From TMED109 sp002684605 (GTDB lineage: Bacteria > Pseudomonadota > Alphaproteobacteria > TMED109), in NCBI GenBank assembly GCA_913046335.1, contig CAJWSU010000028.1, positions 1 through 16,395 on the forward strand: a stretch of DNA of 16,395 bases. The letters run 5' to 3'. Positions within the stretch are counted from its first letter, which is position 1. The number at the start of each line of letters is the position of its first letter. Positions 7,765 through 14,104 of the stretch are shown one piece after another. The notes beneath the pieces were generated by a model. The model was given only the letters and a program-made list of their open reading frames with translations. It did no database searches and was not told where the DNA came from. A program made the position numbers and the translations under genes.

Positions 7765-8663
7765 GTTTTAAATAATTTTAATTTAAGTTTTGAATAAGAT
7801 TGTTTAACTGAAGCATTTTCTGTATCAATTATTAAATCAGCTTTTGAATATAAGGACACCCTCTCATTTAAAATGTTATTTAAATCTTCCATTGCTCTAG
7901 GATTAGAATTCATTGGCCTGGAATCTCCTTGCATTAAAACTCTAGACATATGTTCTTTAGGACTTGCCTTAATCCAAACAGTAAAATAATTATTTAACAG
8001 ATAATTGTATGTTTCTTTTTCAGAAACAATACTTCCTCCAGTTAGAAGTATTAAATTTTTATGATTTTTATGAAAAGAACTAACTATATCGTATTCAAAT
8101 CTCCTATACATGCCTTGACCACCAAGTTCTATTATTTCATTAATATTCATACCACCTAAAATTTCAATTTCATTAGATACTTCAAATACAGGAGTATTAA
8201 ACTCTTTATGAAGCATATTACCTAATGTAGATTTCCCCGCACCTCTTAGACCAATAAATGCAATTTTATTTTTATTCTTTTTAAGTGTGTTATCTCTATA
8301 AATGTTCTCTATTAAACTATAAACTTTTTTTAATTGTTCAGGGGAAAACTCACTAAGTTTATTATCAAGAGTTCCTAGCTCTAATTGATTATAGTCATTT
8401 TCAAAAAGCATATCAGAAAGCGACATGTTGAGTGCATAAGCAATATTTTTTAAAATAGATATGGAAGGATTTGCTTTACCACCTTCTAATTGAGCTAAAT
8501 ACCTAATCGAAGTCCCAGATAAACTTGCTAAAAGTTTTCTTGTTATTCCTCTTTTAGATCTATATTTTTTTACCATCAAACCTAAATTATTTAATCTGAT
8601 ACTTTCTTCTTCTATAGCTTTTAATGATAAAAGATTATTTTCTTGATCTAATATTTTATTCAT
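7761..8663 (-). CDS. boxR: BoxR/BzdR-type transcriptional regulator (XRE domain plus shikimate-kinase-like domain)
   Basis: 300-residue regulator of benzoyl-CoA genes. Residues about 26-87 form an XRE/Cro helix-turn-helix (VKKYRSKRGITRKLLASLSG, then TSIRYLAQLEGGKANPS). A linker (about 90-130) leads to a shikimate-kinase-like domain (about 132-300) with P-loop GLRGAGKST at 138-146, a substrate-type loop GGQGMYRRFE (181-190), GGSI (209-212) and a lid-like segment GDSRPM (246-251). In characterised relatives this domain senses benzoyl-CoA and relieves repression (family knowledge). The length agrees with the family (about 300). It lies between the two arms it should control: boxC follows after 45 bases on the same strand, and the flavodoxin operon diverges upstream. 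Its own promoter carries a TGCA-N6-TGCA site, so autoregulation is likely. Confidence 0.95.
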   Translation of the reverse strand: MNKILDQENNLLSLKAIEEESIRLNNLGLMVKKYRSKRGITRKLLASLSGTSIRYLAQLEGGKANPSISILKNIAYALNMSLSDMLFENDYNQLELGTLDNKLSEFSPEQLKKVYSLIENIYRDNTLKKNKNKIAFIGLRGAGKSTLGNMLHKEFNTPVFEVSNEIEILGGMNINEIIELGGQGMYRRFEYDIVSSFHKNHKNLILLTGGSIVSEKETYNYLLNNYFTVWIKASPKEHMSRVLMQGDSRPMNSNPRAMEDLNNILNERVSLYSKADLIIDTENASVKQSYSKLKLKLFKT

Positions 8664-8679
8664 TTACAACTTTCATTAC

Positions 8680-8707
8680 TAATGATATCTAATAAATGCA
8701 TTATAGT
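8680..8707 (+). promoter_or_regulatory. Possible promoter of the flavodoxin-ligase-hydrolase operon
   Basis: A -10-like TATAGT (8702-8707) sits at exactly the same place within its operator as the boxC -10 does within its operator. The -35 at matching spacing (TAATGA, 8680-8685) is poor, so the promoter may need an activator or may be weak. Supported mainly by the parallel geometry. Confidence 0.4.
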
Positions 8708-8713
8708 GCATTT
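8694..8713. promoter_or_regulatory. Probable BoxR operator in the boxR/flavodoxin divergent promoter region
   Basis: A palindrome AAATGCA-N6-TGCATTT with perfect 7-base arms; TGCA cores are at 8697-8700 and 8707-8710. The six-base spacer and one-turn spacing equal those of the site at 7731-7750. It covers the boxR -10 on the minus strand and a -10-like TATAGT on the plus strand, so one bound regulator could shut both directions. Confidence 0.8.
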
Positions 8714-8729
8714 ATTTAACAAATGTAAA
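8700..8729 (-). promoter_or_regulatory. Promoter of boxR
   Basis: Minus-strand -35 TTTACA (8729-8724), 18-base spacer and a perfect -10 TATAAT (8705-8700). The -10 is nested in the TGCA-N6-TGCA palindrome. Initiation near 8693 leaves a leader of about 30 bases before the boxR ATG at 8663. Confidence 0.6.
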
Positions 8730-8752
8730 CTTATTTAACTTTGGATAAAAAT

Positions 8753-9220
8753 ATGAGTTCTAACAATTTACTAATATTAGTTGCTACAATGACTGGCACA
8801 GCACTTATGGCAGCTGAAGATATAGCTGAATATTGTGAAAATAATGATATAAAAACAACAATTCATGAAATGGATGATCTTCAAATTAGTGAAATAATAA
8901 ACGTTAATAGCCCTGTTTTAATTTGTTCTTCTACCTATGGACAAGGCGATGTTCCTGATGGATCCCAAGAATTCTATAATGAATTAAAAAAGGCAGCCCC
9001 AGATCTATCTAATGTAAAATATAGTGTTTTTGGTTTAGGCGATATGACTTATAGAGATACATTTGCTTATGGTGGTAAAAAGTTCTTTGACTTGTTAAAA
9101 TCTTTAGGTGCAAACTCTTTAGGAGAACCTTTTTATCATGATGCCTCAGACGGAACATTACCTGAAGAAATAGCTGTTGATTGGTTTAAAGATAATATAA
9201 TGCAATTAATAAAAAGTTAA
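8753..9220 (+). CDS. MioC-like flavodoxin, candidate electron carrier for BoxB
   Basis: 155-residue single-domain flavodoxin, a soluble FMN electron carrier. The FMN phosphate loop is TMTGT at residues 12-16; the isoalloxazine-flanking loops are SSTYGQGDVPDG (59-70) and FGLGDMTYRDTFAYGG (93-108), in the order and spacing of MioC and of flavodoxin domains of diflavin reductases. I chose ATG 8753 over TTG 8741: it places the first beta strand (LLILVAT) five residues in, as in the family, and GGA lies a suitable distance upstream, whereas the TTG has no ribosome site. It is the first gene of the operon diverging from boxR, 12 bases before benzoate-CoA ligase and behind a BoxR-type operator. No ferredoxin or FNR-type reductase (BoxA) is present, so it may deliver electrons to BoxB. 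Fold is certain, partner inferred. Confidence 0.93.
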   Translation: MSSNNLLILVATMTGTALMAAEDIAEYCENNDIKTTIHEMDDLQISEIINVNSPVLICSSTYGQGDVPDGSQEFYNELKKAAPDLSNVKYSVFGLGDMTYRDTFAYGGKKFFDLLKSLGANSLGEPFYHDASDGTLPEEIAVDWFKDNIMQLIKS

Positions 9221-9232
9221 GTAGAGCTAATA

Positions 9233-10762
9233 ATGAACATAAAATATAATGCTGCATATGATTTGTTAAAGAGAAATATTGATAAAAATCCCGAAAAAAT
9301 TGCCTTTATAGATAATAACAATTCGATTACCTATAAAGAATTATTTGATAGAATAAAAGCCTTTTCATATTCTATAAAAAAACATCAAATAAAAGAAAAT
9401 GATAGAATTATTTTATGTATGCATGATTCTATTGAGTATCCAATTGTATTTTTAGGATTAATATGGGCGGGTATAATTCCCATATGTATAAATACAATGC
9501 TTCCACAAAAAGACTATGAATATATGCTCGAAGATTCAGAGGCTAAAGCTGTTATTACTTCTTCTAATTTAAAAGATTGTTTTTTATCAATAATTAAAAA
9601 ATTAAAGAATAAACCATTACTAATTATTAATGAGGATGATAAATTAAACAGCCTTAATATGCTTATAAATCAAACAGATAATTATATACAAAACCCCTAT
9701 GATACTAATGGAGATGATGTTGCCTTTTGGCTGTATTCTTCAGGCTCTACAGGGACTCCTAAAGGTACATTGCATATACATAAAAGCTTAATAGCCACGG
9801 CAAATACCTATGCAAAAAAAGTAATTAAGATAAATAAAAATGATATCTGTTTTTCTGCGGCCAAACTTTTTTTTGCTTATGGTTTAGGAAATGCACTTAC
9901 CTTTCCTATGAGCGTTGGAGCTACATCTATATTGATGGCAGATAGACCAACCGCAGAATCTGTTTCTAATATTATTAAAAAATACTCTGTTACATTGTTT
10001 TTTGGCGTACCAACCTTATATGCTGCACTTTTAAACTCCAATATAAATATAGAGGATTATATATCCTTAAGGCTTTCAGTGTCTGCTGGAGAAGCATTAC
10101 CTGCTCATCTATGTAAAAAATGGAGCGAAATATTAGGTATAAGCATTTTAGATGGAATAGGTTCTACTGAAATGTTACATATTTTTATATCTAATACAGT
10201 TGAAGAAACTATTCCAGGAGCTTCTGGTAGACCAGTAGAAGGATATAAAGCAAGACTTATTAAGGATGATGGCACAAAAGCTTTAGACGATGAAATTGCT
10301 GAATTAGAAATTCAAGGACCTTCAAGCGCTATATCTTATTGGAAAAAACCAGAAAAATCTCAAATAACCTTTAAAGAAAATTGGGTAAAAACTGGTGATA
10401 AGTACATTAGAAGTAAAAATGGTATATATACATACTGTGGAAGAGCTGATGATATGATGAAAGTATCGGGTCAATACGTTTCGCCCTTTGAAGTGGAAGG
10501 GGCATTACAAAGTCATAAAGGCGTCTTAGAAGCTGCCGTGGTTGCCGAAAAAGATGATAATAATTTAATTAAGCCAAAAGCCTTTATCGTTTTAAATAAT
10601 AATATTTTAGCATCTAAAGATTTAGAATTAGAACTAACAAACCATGTAAAAAATCAATTAACACCCTTTAAATATCCAAGATGGTATGAATTTGTGGAAA
10701 ATTTACCTAAAACTGCCACAGGTAAGATTCAAAGGTTTAAACTAAGAGGTAAAAATGGATGA
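9233..10762 (+). CDS. bclA: Benzoate-CoA ligase
   Basis: 509-residue member of the ANL adenylate-forming family that activates benzoate with ATP and CoA to benzoyl-CoA, the entry step of the pathway. The P-loop YSSGSTGTPKG is at 168-178. The stretch SAAKLFFAYGLGNALTFPMS (208-227) is characteristic of benzoate/aryl-CoA ligases of the BadA/BclA group. Other motifs are GIGSTEMLH (308-316), TGD (387-389), GRADDMMKVSGQYVSPFEVE (403-422, hinge region) and the C-terminal TGKIQR with catalytic Lys498. The length matches the family (about 510-530). A weak AGAG lies before the ATG. It overlaps the next gene by eight bases. Closely related substrates (hydroxy- or fluorobenzoates) cannot be excluded, but the box genes favour benzoate. 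Confidence 0.95.
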   Translation: MNIKYNAAYDLLKRNIDKNPEKIAFIDNNNSITYKELFDRIKAFSYSIKKHQIKENDRIILCMHDSIEYPIVFLGLIWAGIIPICINTMLPQKDYEYMLEDSEAKAVITSSNLKDCFLSIIKKLKNKPLLIINEDDKLNSLNMLINQTDNYIQNPYDTNGDDVAFWLYSSGSTGTPKGTLHIHKSLIATANTYAKKVIKINKNDICFSAAKLFFAYGLGNALTFPMSVGATSILMADRPTAESVSNIIKKYSVTLFFGVPTLYAALLNSNINIEDYISLRLSVSAGEALPAHLCKKWSEILGISILDGIGSTEMLHIFISNTVEETIPGASGRPVEGYKARLIKDDGTKALDDEIAELEIQGPSSAISYWKKPEKSQITFKENWVKTGDKYIRSKNGIYTYCGRADDMMKVSGQYVSPFEVEGALQSHKGVLEAAVVAEKDDNNLIKPKAFIVLNNNILASKDLELELTNHVKNQLTPFKYPRWYEFVENLPKTATGKIQRFKLRGKNG

Positions 10763-11528
10763 AGATGATGATTTTATTTATATAAATGGTTTTAAAATAG
10801 AAATTAAAGTTATTTCACAAAATTCTAATTTGGAACCTATTATTTTCTTGCACGAAGGTTTAGGTAGCGTTTCATTATGGAAAGATTTTCCATTAAAAGT
10901 TTCAAAAGCTACAAATAGAGATGTAATATTATATTCTCGAATAGGTATGGGAAAGTCATCTCCTATAAGAGAAAATAGAAAATCAACCTACATGCACGAT
11001 GAGGCAAATATATATTTACCTCAAATCATCAAAAGTTTAAACCTATCTGAAGTAATTTTATTTGGTCACTCTGATGGAGCTTCAATTGCCTTAATATATG
11101 CAGGCAGTGGTTTTAAAGTAAAATCTCTTATTTTGGAAGCTCCACATGTGTTTGTAGAAGATATTTCAATAAAAGGAATAGAATATGCAAAAAAAATGTG
11201 GCATAGCAATGACTTAAAGAATAAACTTTCTAAATATCATAAAGATGTTAGTGGGGCATTTAATGGGTGGTGTAATGCATGGTTATCAAAAGAGTTTAGA
11301 AAATGGAATATTGAAAGCTACTTAAAAAATATTAATTTACCAATCATGTTGATACAAGGTCTAAATGATGAGTACGGAACTTTAAAACAATTAGATAGTA
11401 TAGATAAAAATGTTATTAATAAAACCTACAGGATAGAGATAGAAGACTGTGGTCACAGTCCTCACTCTCAATACCCTAAAGAAATTATAAATAAGATAAA
11501 ATATTTTTTATCTTATAATTTAACTTAA
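10755..11528 (+). CDS. Alpha/beta-hydrolase fold protein of the box cluster
   Basis: 257-residue soluble alpha/beta hydrolase. The nucleophile elbow is GHSDG with Ser106, the likely acid is Asp205 (GLNDEYG) and the histidine is His234 (CGHSPH), so the triad looks intact. The N-terminal LHEGLGSVSLWKDFP (32-46) contributes the oxyanion loop; this phrase is, from memory, common in hydrolases next to benzoate-CoA ligase genes. It starts within the ligase gene (eight-base overlap) with GAGG five bases upstream, so it is translationally coupled. Candidate roles are hydrolysis of a lactone side product or a thioesterase that frees CoA from a dead-end thioester; neither is shown by sequence. Its stop overlaps the stop of the convergent TrpB-like gene by four bases. 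Confidence 0.88.
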   Translation: MDEDDDFIYINGFKIEIKVISQNSNLEPIIFLHEGLGSVSLWKDFPLKVSKATNRDVILYSRIGMGKSSPIRENRKSTYMHDEANIYLPQIIKSLNLSEVILFGHSDGASIALIYAGSGFKVKSLILEAPHVFVEDISIKGIEYAKKMWHSNDLKNKLSKYHKDVSGAFNGWCNAWLSKEFRKWNIESYLKNINLPIMLIQGLNDEYGTLKQLDSIDKNVINKTYRIEIEDCGHSPHSQYPKEIINKIKYFLSYNLT

Positions 11529-12937
11529 ATTGACGGTAAATTTGATAACGCCATAGCAACTTCACTTTCATCATAGGCTTGGTCTTTTAATTTACCACCA
11601 AAATAATCCATGTATGCTTGCATATCAAAATGACCATGACCACATAGATTAAATAAAATTGTCTTGCTCTCTCCTTCTTCTTTTGCCTTTAAGGCCTCAA
11701 CAATAGCACCTTTAACTGCATGATTGGCTTCAGGAGCTGGCAATATACCCTCTGCTTTAGCAAATGTTACACCTGCTTCAAAACACTCTAATTGTTTATA
11801 AGATGTACATTCAATATGCTCTTCATTTGCCAGATGACTAACTAATGGTGACATTCCATGATATCTTAATCCACCAGCATGAAATCCAGGTGGCACAAAA
11901 GAGGAGCCTAAAGTATGCATTTTTACTAAAGGCGTTAAATGACCAGTATCACCAAAGTCATATGCAAATTTACCTTTTGTTAAAGTTGGGCAATTTGCAG
12001 GTTCTACAGCAACAATTCTTGTTTTACTTTCTCCTCTTAAGTTTCTTCCTATGTATGGAAATGATATTCCTGCAAAATTAGACCCTCCACCAGTACATCC
12101 AACTATAACGTCTGGTTCATCACCCGCAATTTCTAATTGTTTAATACTTTCTTGCCCAATGATTGTTTGGTGTAATAAAACATGATTTAGAACACTTCCT
12201 AATGCATACTTTGTATCATCTCTCTGTGCTGCCATCTCCACTGCTTCTGATATAGCTATTCCTAGACTACCTGTACTGTCTGGACTATCTGCTAGTATAG
12301 CTCTTCCCGATTCTGTCTCATTACTTGGACTAGCCACACATCTCGCTCCAAAACTTTCCATTAAAGCTCGTCTATAAGGTTTTTGACCATAACTTACTTT
12401 AACCATATAAACATCTACTTCTAGACCAAAAATAGCCCCTGCATAGGCTAAAGATGATCCCCACTGACCCGCTCCTGTTTCAGTAGTTAATCTTTTTATA
12501 CCTTCTTGCTTATTATAATAAGCTTGAGGAATTGCTGTATTGGGTTTATGACTTCCAGAAGGACTTACTCCCTCATACTTATAATAAATTTTTGCAGGTG
12601 TATCTAAAGCTTTTTCTAATTTTCTTGCTCTATATAAAGGGCTTGGGCGCCACTGCCTGTAAATATCTCTAACTTGATCTGGTATTTCTATTTCTCTATC
12701 AGTACTCACTTCTTGCATTATTAATTCCATAGGAAATAATGGGGCTAAATCAGCTGGTCCGATAGGTTCTTGTGTTCCAGGATTCAAAGGAGGAGCAAGT
12801 GGGGTTTTTAAATCTGAAGCTATATTATACCAATGAGTTGGCATCTCATACTCATTTAAATGAATTTTTACTCTTTCATTTTCATAATTTGTTTGATCTA
12901 GTGCTGAAAGCACATCTTGTTCACCTTTTTTAAACAT
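11525..12937 (-). CDS. Free-standing TrpB-like PLP enzyme (TrpB2 type)
   Basis: 470-residue fold-type II PLP enzyme resembling the beta subunit of tryptophan synthase, of the longer TrpB2 type (usual TrpB is about 400). The PLP lysine is Lys131 (SGSHKPN); TTETGAGQWG (151-160) matches the ETGAGQHG catalytic-Glu segment of TrpB; the phosphate-binding glycine loop is GCTGGGSNFAG (280-290). The N-terminal extension of about 90 residues with PTHWYNI and EPIGPADL is typical of TrpB2. No trpA is nearby, so the partner or electrophile is unknown. Known TrpB2 proteins can join indole and serine, but this gene may serve another beta-replacement or a lyase reaction. A strong AAAGGGGTG lies before the ATG. 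The gene follows the nitrilase-like gene by 18 bases in one operon. Confidence 0.88.
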   Translation of the reverse strand: MFKKGEQDVLSALDQTNYENERVKIHLNEYEMPTHWYNIASDLKTPLAPPLNPGTQEPIGPADLAPLFPMELIMQEVSTDREIEIPDQVRDIYRQWRPSPLYRARKLEKALDTPAKIYYKYEGVSPSGSHKPNTAIPQAYYNKQEGIKRLTTETGAGQWGSSLAYAGAIFGLEVDVYMVKVSYGQKPYRRALMESFGARCVASPSNETESGRAILADSPDSTGSLGIAISEAVEMAAQRDDTKYALGSVLNHVLLHQTIIGQESIKQLEIAGDEPDVIVGCTGGGSNFAGISFPYIGRNLRGESKTRIVAVEPANCPTLTKGKFAYDFGDTGHLTPLVKMHTLGSSFVPPGFHAGGLRYHGMSPLVSHLANEEHIECTSYKQLECFEAGVTFAKAEGILPAPEANHAVKGAIVEALKAKEEGESKTILFNLCGHGHFDMQAYMDYFGGKLKDQAYDESEVAMALSNLPSI

Positions 12938-12955
12938 ATAACACCCCTTTAATAA

Positions 12956-14026
12956 CTATTTTTTTGACTTAACCCATATTCCTCTATCATGCATTAATTT
13001 GATTTGTTTATCAATAATTTTTGATTTGTATTCTTTATGTTTCATTGGTTTATTATTTAAATATAAATTTTTTGGATATATAGGATCTTTATATAATAAT
13101 TGATATAATTCACTTCTAATATCTTTCATCCAGTTATCCCATTGAGCATTTTCCCTATGGTATCTAAGGGCTTCTATATCTACCACCCCAGAAACATAGG
13201 TTGAAGAACCTCCATAATCTTGTTTACCAACTATTTTTCCTTTATAATCAATAAGAGAAGACCGTCCTCCAAAAGTATCTATTGGAATATTACTTTCTTT
13301 TTGTAAATAGTATGTACCCATATTTGGGGCTAAAACATACATATTATTATCTAATGCTCGGGCACGGCTTTGTATTTCGAATATCTCATTTCCAGTTGCA
13401 GGATGAGGATAAGAAGCTCTATAAACAACCTCTGCTCCATTTAATGCAAGAGCTCTCGCATTTTCAGGATAAGAACCTTCATTAGCCATCATGATACCAA
13501 GTCTACCTATATCTGTCTCAACTACAGGCCAAAAAGCATCTAAATTATTTCCATATTTATCTACCCACCAATCATAAATATCGTGAGGACATACTGAGTG
13601 TTCAACTGGAAATAAAGGAGAAACTTTATAATGAATTAATATTACTTCTCCTGAAGGATCTATAATAAAACCACAATTAAAAAATCTATTTGGCCAATCT
13701 GGATGTCTTGCTTTAGCCTGAGCTATAATATAAGTATCATATTCTCGAGCTAAGCCTCCAAGCATATCTGTTTCCCATCCAGGAATATCAATACAACATG
13801 TTTTTGCAAAATCTTCGTGATCAGCATCTAGGACTTCATCATTAAAACCCTGCAATGCTCCTTCAGGTATAGCTATTAGTCTTACAGGCAAAGATAAGCT
13901 TGATAACCAAGAAGCTGCTTTTGTTAAGTGCTTAATATGGGTTAAGTTTTCCTTAATATCAGACCTATGCCTTATTCCTCTTACAGTAGGGATCAATCCA
14001 ACTGCTGTATATGGCTTAATACTCAT
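12956..14026 (-). CDS. Nitrilase-superfamily protein with the catalytic Cys replaced by Ala
   Basis: 356-residue carbon-nitrogen-hydrolase fold protein, nearest in layout to aliphatic amidase/formamidase. Numbered from the chosen start, the catalytic Glu is E55 (IPEGALQGF) and the catalytic Lys K134 (IHYKVSP). The position of the nucleophile, C in the amidase pattern ICDDGxYPE, reads MMANEGSYPE: Ala181, codon GCT at plus-strand 13486-13484. The second structural Glu (E188) is kept. The start ATG 14026 is preferred to ATG 14047 because AAGGAAG (14038-14032) precedes it at proper spacing. It would be a pseudoenzyme, a binding or regulatory subunit, or an enzyme of different chemistry. It sits in an operon ahead of the TrpB-like gene. 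Family firm; function unknown. Confidence 0.87.
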   Translation of the reverse strand: MSIKPYTAVGLIPTVRGIRHRSDIKENLTHIKHLTKAASWLSSLSLPVRLIAIPEGALQGFNDEVLDADHEDFAKTCCIDIPGWETDMLGGLAREYDTYIIAQAKARHPDWPNRFFNCGFIIDPSGEVILIHYKVSPLFPVEHSVCPHDIYDWWVDKYGNNLDAFWPVVETDIGRLGIMMANEGSYPENARALALNGAEVVYRASYPHPATGNEIFEIQSRARALDNNMYVLAPNMGTYYLQKESNIPIDTFGGRSSLIDYKGKIVGKQDYGGSSTYVSGVVDIEALRYHRENAQWDNWMKDIRSELYQLLYKDPIYPKNLYLNNKPMKHKEYKSKIIDKQIKLMHDRGIWVKSKK

Positions 14027-14069
14027 AATATCTTCCTTAAAATACAAATTAACAAAATTGAAGTCTGCA

Positions 14070-14099
14070 ATTATACTTACATATAATATATATTCTTAA
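14070..14099 (-). promoter_or_regulatory. Probable promoter of the nitrilase-like/TrpB-like operon
   Basis: Minus strand: -35-like TTAAGA (14099-14094), 18-base spacer, perfect -10 TATAAT (14075-14070). It lies in the 78-base gap between the dehydrogenase stop (14105) and the nitrilase-like start (14026), so this pair need not depend on read-through from the gene upstream. Confidence 0.5.
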
Positions 14100-14104
14100 T
14101 AGTA

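Noticed and set aside
8741..8752. TTG start giving a flavodoxin four residues longer
   Set aside because: No ribosome site precedes the TTG. ATG at 8753 has GGA at workable spacing and gives the normal family N-terminus.
14027..14047. Upstream ATG for the nitrilase-like gene
   Set aside because: The strong AAGGAAG site lies between the two ATGs and serves the downstream one at 14026. The extra seven residues resemble a translated leader.
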